Positions 1 through 6,271 are shown, counted from the first letter of the stretch. The stretch is DNA of 6,407 nucleotides from Candidatus Hydrogenedentota bacterium (GCA_026387845.1 JAPLKX010000397.1:1-6407); one strand, 5' to 3'. Notes: a model not told the origin generated them from the sequence alone. Numbers and translations: made by a program.

Positions 1-1
1 G

Positions 2-58
2 GGCCTGCCGGTTCCGCGGTCGCTGGAATCTGAAGAGGCCGGCGACGAGGTGAAATGA
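2..58 (+). CDS. C-terminal tail of an upstream gene (partial)
   Basis: A frame open from the window edge reads GLPVPRSLESEEAGDEVK and stops with TGA at 56-58, one base before the adaptor start at 60. The Ser/Glu-rich acidic tail carries no recognisable domain. Its spacing to the next gene suggests that it belongs to the same operon with translational coupling. An outer-membrane efflux channel or a regulator would fit this position in RND operons, but that is inference from context. Only 18 codons are visible, so chance openness of the frame is a real alternative. Confidence 0.45.
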   Translation, partial: GLPVPRSLESEEAGDEVK

Positions 59-59
59 G

Positions 60-1271
60 ATGAGGATTGGGACGATATGGGGCGTGGCGGTTCTGCTAAG
101 CGTTGTGGCGTTGGCGGGATGCCGCCCCGGCGCAACAACCGCTGTGGCCGCGGCCGACGGACAAGAACGGAAATCGGTGCCCGTGGCGGTGACAGCCGCC
201 GCCCGCAGGACGTTCGAGGAGCGCGTGTCGGCGCAGGGCAACGTGGCTGCGAAGAATCTGGCCATGATCGCCGCCCGAATGGATGGGACGATCACGGAGT
301 TTTTCGTGGACGAGGGGGACATCGTGGTCGCTGAACAAACGAAGCTGTTTCAGATCGACAAGGTGAAGGTGGAGCGAGCGGTGGCGGTGGCTGAACAGAA
401 CCTGGCATTGGCGGAGGCGGGGCGGAAAGAGGCGAAGGCGCAGCTTGCGAGCGTTCAGGCGCAGCACGACAAGGCGAAGATCGATTTTGGCCGTTACGCG
501 CGGTTGCGCGAACAGAGCGCGATCCCGGCGGACGCCGTCGAGCGTGCGGATGCCGCGCTCAAAGTTGCGGTGGCGGGGCTTGACCAGGCGAAGGCGGGGG
601 TTTCGGCGAGCGTCGAGCGGCAGAAACAAGCCGAGGCCTCGCTGGTGGTGGCGCGAAAGACGCTGTCGGATTCGCTGGCGATTGCACCGATGGACGGGGT
701 GGTAACCAAACGGCTGAGCGAACCGGGGGAATTCGCGGGGGTGGGCAAACCTATACTGCGGATTGTGGATCCGCGTGTGCTGGAAGTCTCGGCGTTTCTT
801 CCCGGAGAAACGTATGCGCGAGTGAGTCCGGGCGAGACGCGGGTCCGAATCAGCGTAAACGGGGCCGATGTCGGCACGTTTCCGGTGTCTTACAAGAGCG
901 CGGAAATCCAGCCGACGCTGCGAACCTTCGAGATCAAGTGTATTGTGGAAAACCCGCCGGCGGGAGTCGCGCCTGGGGCGATTGCCGAGATTGCGGCTAC
1001 GCTGACGCAACGTGAAGGGGTGGGCGTGCCGGCCGCGTCCATTGTGCGGCGCGGCAACAAAGACGTCATCTTTACGGTAGAAAACGGAACGGCCCGGCTG
1101 GTCGAGGTGCGGAAGGGTCTTGACACGGACGGCTGGGTCGAGCTGGTTGAACCGGGGATCGCGGAGGGCGCGCCCGTCATCACCGAAGGCCAGTTCCTGG
1201 TCAACGATAAGACGCCCGTGATGGTCCACTCCAAGGAGACGAGCCAAGCCTCGTCCGAGGAGCCGGCCTGA
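60..1271 (+). CDS. RND efflux periplasmic adaptor (membrane fusion protein), lipoprotein
   Basis: This 403-residue protein is an HlyD/AcrA-type adaptor that would bridge an inner-membrane RND permease and an outer-membrane channel. Residues 1-20 form a signal peptide ending in a lipobox (LAGC, Cys21), so it is probably lipid-anchored on the periplasmic side. The first half-lipoyl segment lies around residues 60-100 (MIAARMDGTITEFFVDEGD). A charged, Ala-rich helical hairpin with heptad character spans about 103-205. The second half-lipoyl segment begins at IAPMDGVVTKRL (208-219). Beta-barrel and membrane-proximal parts follow, including GVAPGAIAEI (302-311) and VPAASIVRRG (323-332). The length is normal for the family. 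The start at 60 is supported by GAGGTG at 47-52, seven bases upstream, and by the signal peptide beginning there. The stop TGA shares one base with the ATG of the permease, so the two are surely co-translated. The substrate cannot be told from the sequence. Confidence 0.93.
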   Translation: MRIGTIWGVAVLLSVVALAGCRPGATTAVAAADGQERKSVPVAVTAAARRTFEERVSAQGNVAAKNLAMIAARMDGTITEFFVDEGDIVVAEQTKLFQIDKVKVERAVAVAEQNLALAEAGRKEAKAQLASVQAQHDKAKIDFGRYARLREQSAIPADAVERADAALKVAVAGLDQAKAGVSASVERQKQAEASLVVARKTLSDSLAIAPMDGVVTKRLSEPGEFAGVGKPILRIVDPRVLEVSAFLPGETYARVSPGETRVRISVNGADVGTFPVSYKSAEIQPTLRTFEIKCIVENPPAGVAPGAIAEIAATLTQREGVGVPAASIVRRGNKDVIFTVENGTARLVEVRKGLDTDGWVELVEPGIAEGAPVITEGQFLVNDKTPVMVHSKETSQASSEEPA

Positions 1272-4200
1272 TGTTTTTGTCATCGTTTTCGGTACGTCGT
1301 CCGGTAGCGTTGTCCTGCCTGCTTATCGGTTTGTCGCTGCTGGGGATTAACGCCTATAGAAAGATGGGCCTTGAGTTGATGCCCAAAGTGGACGTGCCGT
1401 ACATCACGATCGTCACGGTCTATCCGGGCGCGACTCCGGAAGAAATCGAGACGGACATCGCCAAACCCATCGAAGACGAAATGGTCGCGATTTCGGGGCT
1501 GAAACACGTTACTTCGTCGTGTTTTGATAATGTCTGTCAGACACTGCTCGAGTTTAATCTCGAGGTTGATGTGGATATTGCGGCCACGGACGTGCGCGAG
1601 AAACTCGACCTGATCAAGAACGATTTCCCGGAAGGCGTCGAGGACCCGAAGGTTGTCAAGTTCGATGTCAACGCCAAGCCCATCATCACGCTGGCGCTAA
1701 CGGGCGATGTGCCGATCGAAGAGTTATACGACTACGCGGACAATACGCTGCGGGACCGGCTGACGGTGCTTTCGGGCGTTGCGGACGTAACGCTTGTTGG
1801 AGGAGCCGAGCGGGAGGTACACGTTCGGCTGGATCGGGAGAAGCTTGCGGGGCGCGGGCTCACGTCGTTGAACGTCGTGCAGGCGATCAAACAGGGCGTG
1901 CGGACGATACCGTCGGGCCGGGTGCGGGAAAACGGCACAGAGTATTCGGTGAAGTTCGACGCGGATTACCGCGACGTTGGCCGAATCGGAGAGATGCAGA
2001 TCGCAAACACCCAGGGCCAGCGGTGTTACATCAAGGATGTCGCGGACGTGGGTATGGCGACGGGCGAAGTGCGCCAGGTCGCCGCAATCGACGGCAAACC
2101 GGCCATCGCGATCAGGGTGGTTAAGAAATCCGAGGCGAACGCGGTCAAGGTCGTGGGCACCGTGCAACAAGCCGTCGCAGCCATATCCGGGGACCTGCCG
2201 GGCGGGATGCAACTGGTGTGGGTGACGGATGACGGGACGTTTACGCAGGCGGCGATTTCGAGCGCCTGGAGCGACGTATTGCAGGGGATTTTGTTGACGG
2301 CGTTGATCCTGTTGTTGTTCTTGCACAATTTGCGATCGACGCTTGTGGTGGCGGTGACGATGCCGATGACGATTTTGATCGGGCTGTTTTTCATGCGGGC
2401 GTGCAACTATACGCTCAACATTCCGACGTTGCTCGCCATCGGGTTATCGGTGGGGATTCTCGTGACGAACTCGATCGTGGTGCTCGAGGCGATTGTGCGT
2501 CGGCTGGACGAAGGGCTATCGCCGCGGGATGCGGCGCTGTTGGGTTCTCGTGAATCGTTTATCCCGGTTCTGGCGAGCGCGGGTACGAACGCTGTGGTGC
2601 TGTTCCCGCTGGCGGCGATGCAAAGCATAATCGGGCGGTTTATAGCGCCGTTTGCCATCACGATGGTCTTGGTGACGCTGGTTTCGCTGTTTATCTCGTT
2701 CACGCTGACGCCGATGATGTGCGCGATGATGCTCAAGCCCAAGAACGCGGGCGCGCGATCGCCCGCGGGATGGTTCATCCGCTACTGGGACAAGAGTTTT
2801 GACGGCGTGGTGGGCGCGTACCGGCGGGCGCTCCAATTCAACGAACGCCACCGTGTGGTGGCGGTGCTGGTGTTGGCGGCGGTCGTGGCGATGTTTGTTC
2901 AATCGATCATGATGGGGAGAAACTTTGGCACCTCGCTGGGAGGAAACCCGGACCGTGGCGAGGTCTACGTCAAGGTAGAGTTCCCGACGCGGTACGACCT
3001 GTCCACCACGCTGAGCCGGATGGGCGAGATCGAATCCTCCGTGAAAGACCTGCCTCATCTGCGCCATATGCTGACCACCGTGGGCAAAGTGGAAGGGATG
3101 CTGGGGAAAACATCGGAAGGCGTATATCTGGCGCAGATCCTGCTGCGGTTCAATGAACGGTCGGAACGCCCGGAGTCGATCTCGGAGCTTGTAGATGCGA
3201 CGCGACAGCGGGTGGGTGTGTTCTCGGATTGCATCGCGTCGGTCAACGTGCCTCATTTCAGCGGCGGCCAGGAGGCGCCAATCCAACTTCAGATCTTTGG
3301 GTATGACCTCAACGAACTCGATTCCCTCGCCACGCAGATATCGGGTATGACTTCGAACATGCCGGGATTTCAGGACGTGGACACCACGGTGCGGGAAGGA
3401 AAGCCCGAACTGAGGGTGCGGCCAAACCGGCCGGTGCTGGCGGATTTGGGCGTGGCTGCGACCGATTTGGGCCTCGCATTGCGGGGCAACCTGGAGGGAA
3501 TTACGGCCGGGACGTTCAAACGTGAGGGGCGCAACTACGACATTGTGGTGAAATACGCGGAGCGGGAAGGTAAAAGCCAGGTGCGCGACTTCTTGTTGCC
3601 GGCGGCGCCGGGGATGCCCGTGAGCCTGGCCGCAGTAGGGTCCATTGAAGAAGGCCGGGCGCCGGTCTTGATCCCGCGCAGGGACAAGTGGCGCGTCTCG
3701 AAGGTTTTCGCCAACCTCGCCGAGAGCCTGCCGTTGGGGGCCGCGACCAATCAACTCAGCGCGATGATTGAGGAAAAAGGCCTGTTGCCGCCGGGCTACT
3801 CGTACAGTTATGCGGGCGAATACGAAATCATGGCCGAGGCGCAATCGGCGATGGCCGAGGCGGGCATCATTGCGGTGATTCTGGTGGTGCTGTCGCTGGC
3901 GGCGATTCTCGAGTCGTTCAAACAGCCGGTGATTATCCTTGTGACGCTTCCGCTGGCCATTATAGGCGTGTTTTGGTCGCTGTATGTGAGCGGGGAGAGC
4001 ATGTCGATCTTTGTGATGATGAGCATCGTGATGCTGATTGGGATCGTGGTCAATAACGCCATCCTCATCATAGACAAGTTCAACGTGCTTACCGCGGGCG
4101 GGCTGAGCCGCCACACCGCCATGATCCAAGCGTCTTGCGACCAGTTCCGGCCGATTGCGATGATCACGATAGCGGCGGTGCTGGGCATGATGCCGCTGGC

Positions 4201-4360
4201 GTTGAGCCGGGGGATCGGCGCCGAAATGCGCAACGGCGTGGGGCTGGCGTCCGCAGCGGGGATCCTCGTCTCCGGCATACTGACGATGGTCACGATCCCC
4301 ATCCTGTACGACCTGTTCACGCGAGGCCGGAAAAAGGCGGAAACGAAAACTGATACTTGA
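1271..4360 (+). CDS. RND-family efflux permease (HAE1/AcrB-like), atypical TM4 and TM10
   Basis: At 1029 residues this is a full-length RND inner-membrane transporter with the duplicated AcrB-like plan. TM1 is at about 12-28, followed by a large periplasmic porter/docking region (about 30-335, with YPGATPEEIE at 51-60). TM2-TM6 span 337-485 and TM7 about 528-546. A second periplasmic region (about 550-860) is followed by TM8-TM12 (862-1012). It would export a substrate through the adjacent adaptor and an outer-membrane channel. The start at 1271 overlaps the adaptor stop and has GAGGAG at 1257-1262, eight bases upstream. In TM4, where AcrB has Asp407-Asp408, the protein reads GILVTNSIVVLE, giving Thr399-Asn400. 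In TM10, where AcrB has Lys940, it reads GIVVNNAILIID, giving Asn928. The TM11 Arg (Arg960 in FRPIAMI, matching AcrB Arg971) is kept. The gene otherwise looks intact, with no frameshift. The pump family is certain, but the substrate class and coupling ion are not. Confidence 0.95.
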   Translation: MFLSSFSVRRPVALSCLLIGLSLLGINAYRKMGLELMPKVDVPYITIVTVYPGATPEEIETDIAKPIEDEMVAISGLKHVTSSCFDNVCQTLLEFNLEVDVDIAATDVREKLDLIKNDFPEGVEDPKVVKFDVNAKPIITLALTGDVPIEELYDYADNTLRDRLTVLSGVADVTLVGGAEREVHVRLDREKLAGRGLTSLNVVQAIKQGVRTIPSGRVRENGTEYSVKFDADYRDVGRIGEMQIANTQGQRCYIKDVADVGMATGEVRQVAAIDGKPAIAIRVVKKSEANAVKVVGTVQQAVAAISGDLPGGMQLVWVTDDGTFTQAAISSAWSDVLQGILLTALILLLFLHNLRSTLVVAVTMPMTILIGLFFMRACNYTLNIPTLLAIGLSVGILVTNSIVVLEAIVRRLDEGLSPRDAALLGSRESFIPVLASAGTNAVVLFPLAAMQSIIGRFIAPFAITMVLVTLVSLFISFTLTPMMCAMMLKPKNAGARSPAGWFIRYWDKSFDGVVGAYRRALQFNERHRVVAVLVLAAVVAMFVQSIMMGRNFGTSLGGNPDRGEVYVKVEFPTRYDLSTTLSRMGEIESSVKDLPHLRHMLTTVGKVEGMLGKTSEGVYLAQILLRFNERSERPESISELVDATRQRVGVFSDCIASVNVPHFSGGQEAPIQLQIFGYDLNELDSLATQISGMTSNMPGFQDVDTTVREGKPELRVRPNRPVLADLGVAATDLGLALRGNLEGITAGTFKREGRNYDIVVKYAEREGKSQVRDFLLPAAPGMPVSLAAVGSIEEGRAPVLIPRRDKWRVSKVFANLAESLPLGAATNQLSAMIEEKGLLPPGYSYSYAGEYEIMAEAQSAMAEAGIIAVILVVLSLAAILESFKQPVIILVTLPLAIIGVFWSLYVSGESMSIFVMMSIVMLIGIVVNNAILIIDKFNVLTAGGLSRHTAMIQASCDQFRPIAMITIAAVLGMMPLALSRGIGAEMRNGVGLASAAGILVSGILTMVTIPILYDLFTRGRKKAETKTDT

Positions 4361-4376
4361 GCCGGCCGCTGCCGGC
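4361..4376 (+). terminator. Short GC hairpin right after the efflux operon (weak terminator candidate)
   Basis: Immediately after the permease stop, GCCGGC (4361-4366) and GCCGGC (4371-4376) form a perfect 6-bp stem with a CGCT loop. There is no T-run downstream, so it is not a canonical intrinsic terminator. It could pause polymerase or protect the 3' end of the efflux mRNA. GCCGGC is self-complementary and common in GC-rich DNA, so chance is possible. Confidence 0.3.
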
Positions 4377-4437
4377 CCATAACCGCCTGTCTCCCTTGCT
4401 TCCCCTGCCGGGACACCCGGATCCGCACGTAAGAAAC

Positions 4438-4492
4438 GCGGCAAGATGCCGCGTCTACGTTTGCGGCCAATGTAGAAGCGGCATCTTGCCGC
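4438..4492. repeat. REP-like extragenic inverted repeat
   Basis: GCGGCAAGATGCCGC (4438-4452) is matched exactly by its reverse complement GCGGCATCTTGCCGC (4478-4492). After one mismatched pair the stem continues with TCTAC (4454-4458) against GTAGA (4472-4476). This leaves a 13-base loop (4459-4471). Each 15-base arm is also internally palindromic (GCGGCA...TGCCGC), so the element can fold as one long stem or as two small hairpins. A further 6-bp pair, GGTCTC (4497-4502) with GAGACC (4518-4523), lies just downstream. The architecture resembles dispersed REP/palindromic elements found between genes. Only one copy is in the window, so dispersal is inferred. It may also act as a transcription barrier after the efflux operon. 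Confidence 0.7.
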
Positions 4493-4600
4493 TTGCGGTC
4501 TCGCTGCGTCGCATCAAGAGACCCACCGTGTTCACACCAAGACCCCGGGATGGCGGGGGACAATAGTTGGCTTGCCCACCCTATTCCCGCCTGCTTTCCT

Positions 4601-4620
4601 GTCCGAATCGGAATTCGGAC
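4601..4620. repeat. Perfect 8-bp inverted repeat in the intergenic region
   Basis: GTCCGAAT (4601-4608) and ATTCGGAC (4613-4620) are exact reverse complements around a CGGA loop. It lies 58 bases upstream of the -35 box of the TetR-type promoter and lacks a T-tail. It could be a protein-binding palindrome or a small RNA hairpin. No function can be assigned from one copy. Confidence 0.4.
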
Positions 4621-4677
4621 CTACGTTGTCTGCATCAGGGTTGGAGCTGTTTCACCCTGCTGCACCTTCTGGCGCGC

Positions 4678-4705
4678 TTGACAGAGAGCTATTGTCGATT
4701 ATAGA
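4678..4705 (+). promoter_or_regulatory. Sigma70-type promoter of the TetR-family gene
   Basis: A consensus -35 box TTGACA (4678-4683) is followed after 16 bases by TATAGA (4700-4705) as a 4-of-6 -10 box. Transcription would start near 4712, about 38 bases before the ATG at 4750. The local sequence changes abruptly to AT-rich against GC-rich surroundings, as expected for a promoter. The call rests on motif match and position only. Confidence 0.6.
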
Positions 4706-4735
4706 ATTTAAATGTCTATTTAAATTGTCAAATAG
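4705..4735. promoter_or_regulatory. Overlapping palindromes at the transcription start: probable TetR-type operator
   Basis: AATTTAAAT (4705-4713) and ATTTAAATT (4718-4726) form a perfect 9-bp inverted repeat around GTCT. A second, overlapping pair is CTATTT (4716-4721) with AAATAG (4730-4735). The self-palindromic octamer ATTTAAAT occurs twice (4706-4713 and 4718-4725), 12 bases apart, each followed by GTC (4714-4716) or TGTC (4726-4729). The block abuts the -10 box and covers the likely start of transcription, the usual place for a self-repressing TetR operator. Binding by the encoded regulator is inferred. AT-rich sequence produces such palindromes more easily than GC-rich sequence does. 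Confidence 0.5.
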
Positions 4736-4749
4736 GAAACGGGACTCCC

Positions 4750-4839
4750 ATGCACACCGAACGTCGTGGCCAGAATACGAAGAACAGAATACTTGAGGAA
4801 GCCTGCGAAGTTTTTTCGGAACTGGGTTACCGGGGTGCC
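4750..4839 (+). pseudogene. TetR/AcrR-family regulator, N-terminal remnant only
   Basis: The first 30 codons encode a typical TetR N-terminus: a basic leader (HTERRGQNTKNR) followed by helix 1, ILEEACEVFSELGYRGA, which matches the usual 'ILEAALELFAERGYEGT' pattern. The turn and recognition helix that should follow (of the type 'IAxxAGVSxGTLYxHF') are absent, as is the ligand-binding domain, so about 160-190 residues are missing. After Ala30 the frame continues as Arg/Ser-rich nonsense to a stop at 5056-5058. Candidate ribosome sites are AGGA (4734-4737) and the closer GGGA (4741-4744). The promoter and operator-like region upstream look intact. TetR regulators often lie beside RND pumps, so this may once have controlled the neighbouring operon, but that is inference. 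Such a remnant should not bind DNA. Confidence 0.8.
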
Positions 4840-5390
4840 CGCTGTCGATCGAGGCCGTCCAGGAAGGCAACAACGAAGAGACATTCCCGACGTGGTCGAT
4901 CATCACGTATCAATTCCCGGCGCGCGGAGACATGCCCCCCGTCAAACTGGTGTGGTACGACGGCGGGAAGCAGCCGGCCCGGCCCGAGGGCCTCGCCCCC
5001 GACGAAAAACTGGGCGACGGCGACAACGGCACGTTGTTCATCGGCGACAAGGGTATGATGGCTTGCGGCACCTACGGCGGCGGGCCCTGCCTGATTCCGA
5101 GCTCAAAGATGGCCGATTTCAAAAAGCCGGAAAAAACCATTCCCAGTTCCACCGGCCATTACCAGGAATGGATCGACGCGTGCAAAGGCATTAAGCCCGC
5201 TGAAGGCAACTGGTGCGGCAACTTCGATTACGCCGGGCCGTTCACGGAAATGGTGCTGCTCGGCAACCTGGCCGTCAAGGCCGGCCAAAAAATCGAGTAC
5301 GACCCCGTCAACATGAAAGTCACCAATTTCCCCAAGGCCAATGATTGGCTCCGGCGCAAGTACCGCAGAGGGTATCGCGACTTCGCATAG
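4839..5390 (+). pseudogene. Gfo/Idh/MocA-family oxidoreductase, C-terminal remnant
   Basis: From about 4839, one base out of phase with the TetR codons, the frame reads PLSIEAVQEGNNEETFPTW and runs to TAG at 5388-5390, about 183 residues. It matches the C-terminal substrate domain of NAD(P)-dependent Gfo/Idh/MocA oxidoreductases of the PVC/Hydrogenedentes type. Diagnostic blocks are FPARGDMPPVKLVWYDGGK (about residues 26-44), GDNGTLFIGDKGMM, the run from LIPSSKM to KPEKTIP, GHYQEWIDACKG, FDYAGPFTEMVLLGNLAV, and a basic end (RRKYRRGYRDFA). Full members are about 430-460 residues. The Rossmann NAD-binding domain and the central catalytic EKP region are missing here, so the remnant cannot be an active dehydrogenase. 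The first in-frame ATG (4932) has no usable ribosome site and lies inside the domain. The gene ends 16 bases before a strong terminator, so its 3' side is undisturbed. Confidence 0.85.
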
Positions 5391-5406
5391 TATTACATCA
5401 ACTCAA

Positions 5407-5449
5407 CAAGAGGAGCGCGGCAACCGCCGCGCTCCTCTTGCGTTTATTT
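5407..5449 (+). terminator. Strong intrinsic terminator after the oxidoreductase remnant
   Basis: CAAGAGGAGCGCGGC (5407-5421) and GCCGCGCTCCTCTTG (5426-5440) form a perfect 15-bp stem with an AACC loop. A T-rich tract, TTTATTT (5443-5449), follows two bases later. It lies 16 bases after the oxidoreductase stop. On the opposite strand the bases after the stem are only moderately T-rich (TTGAGTTGATG), so it might also end convergent menB transcription, but less efficiently. Confidence 0.88.
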
Positions 5450-5451
5450 CG

Positions 5452-5478
5452 GTTCTCCGTGTTCTCCGTGAACTCCGT
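5452..5478. repeat. Tandem 9-base repeat, GTTCTCCGT type
   Basis: Three consecutive units read GTTCTCCGT, GTTCTCCGT and GAACTCCGT, followed by GGTTAAT. Read on the minus strand this gives the low-complexity peptide NHGVHGEHGE. From memory, near-identical 'CTCCGTG' tandem blocks recur between genes of many environmental bacterial genomes, where they are often mis-annotated as small proteins. It lies between the terminator and the menB stop. The function is unknown. Confidence 0.65.
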
Positions 5479-5493
5479 GGTTAATCCCGCCTT

Positions 5494-6221
5494 TCACGGT
5501 AACCTCGGAAACTTCGAGAAATCCGGCGGGCGTTTCTCGAGAAATGCGTTCCGGCCTTCCTGCCCTTCCTCGCTCATATAGAACAGCATGGTAGCATCGC
5601 CCGCCAATTCCTGCAGGCCGGCCTGGCCGTCGCAGTCCGCGTTCATGGCGGCTTTGAGGCAGCGGATGGCGATGGGCGAGTTTTGCAGGATCTCGATGCA
5701 CCACTGGACAGTTTCCTCTTCGAGCCGTTCGTAGGGCACCACGCAGTTCACCAGCCCCATCTCGAACGCCTGCCGGGCATCGTACTGACGGCAGAGAACC
5801 CGAATACGGCATTATCCGCCGCAATGGTGAGATCGGCCATCAGGTGGAGAATATGCCCGCCGCCAATGGCGTATCCGGCAACCATGGCGATGATCGGCTT
5901 GGGGCAGGTCCGCATCTGGCGTTGAAAATCCAGGACATTCAGCCGCGGCGTGCCCGTATCGTCGACATACCCCGCGTCGCCACGCACGCGCTGGTCGCCG
6001 CCCGAACAAAACGCCTCTTTTCCCTCGCCGGTGAGGATGATCACGCCGACTTGCGGGTCGAACCGGGCGTCCCGCAGTGCGTGGGACATCTCATCGACCG
6101 TCTGAGGCCGGAACGCGTTGCGCACCTCGGGCCTGTTGATGGTGATTTTGGCGATACCGCCGGCTTTCTGGTACCTGATATCCTGGTAAGTTCCCGTGTC
6201 AACCCATTGAACAGGGGCCAT
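5494..6221 (-). pseudogene. menB: menB, 1,4-dihydroxy-2-naphthoyl-CoA synthase, disrupted by an internal out-of-frame deletion
   Basis: MenB is a crotonase-fold enzyme that cyclises O-succinylbenzoyl-CoA to 1,4-dihydroxy-2-naphthoyl-CoA in menaquinone synthesis. The start at 6221 (MAPVQWVDTG) has GGGAGGAG at 6235-6228, six bases upstream. The first part (141 residues, to 5799) is a clean match: ITINRPEVRNAFRPQTVDEM, CSGGDQRVRGDAGY (72-85, oxyanion and A-loop region), IGGGH (119-123) and ADLTIAADNAVFG (129-141). The second part resumes in another frame at 5796 with LCRQYDARQAFEMGLVN and runs 100 residues to EKRPPDFSKFPRLP and a stop at 5494-5496. Between them the family has about 32 residues (of the type 'QTGPKVGSFD...SSYLARIVGQKKAREIW'), which are gone. 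Only two bases separate the flanking codons, so about 94 bases are lost. Translation from the start ends in 16 wrong residues at 5748. The missing part carries residues known from E. coli MenB as Ser161, Asp163, Gly156 and Trp184, so neither piece should be active. The two pieces plus the gap add up to 273 residues, a normal family length. Confidence 0.9.
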
Positions 6222-6262
6222 TTTGCGCTCCTCCCTGGTAAAAACTGCGCTGAGATCGATGC

Positions 6263-6271
6263 ATTTTAGCA
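6263..6271 (-). promoter_or_regulatory. Candidate extended -10 promoter of menB
   Basis: On the minus strand the sequence reads TG-C-TAAAAT (6271 to 6263), an extended -10 motif with a 5-of-6 hexamer and no good -35 box. Transcription would begin near 6256, about 35 bases before the menB ATG, leaving room for the ribosome site at 6235-6228. A TTGACC further upstream pairs only with a poor -10. This is a motif call only. Confidence 0.4.

Noticed and set aside
96..1283. Long minus-strand open frame opposite the adaptor gene
   Set aside because: It is an Arg/His-rich shadow frame of a clear HlyD-type gene, with no recognisable domain.
2516..4444. A 642-codon minus-strand open frame opposite the permease
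   Set aside because: Its composition is dominated by Arg, His and Gln as expected from antisense of a GC-rich gene. The plus strand carries an unambiguous RND permease.
4438..4523. CRISPR array or insertion-sequence end
   Set aside because: There are no regularly spaced direct repeats with spacers, and no transposase or target duplication nearby.
4357..4796. Small plus-strand open frames in the intergenic stretch
   Set aside because: They run through the REP-like repeat and the promoter, overlap one another, lack ribosome sites and resemble no protein.
4932..5390. An independent 152-residue protein starting at ATG 4932
   Set aside because: Homology to the oxidoreductase domain continues upstream of this ATG to about 4839, and there is no proper ribosome site, so it is a fragment.
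5844..6269. A 141-codon plus-strand open frame opposite menB
   Set aside because: It is antisense to a clear MenB reading frame.
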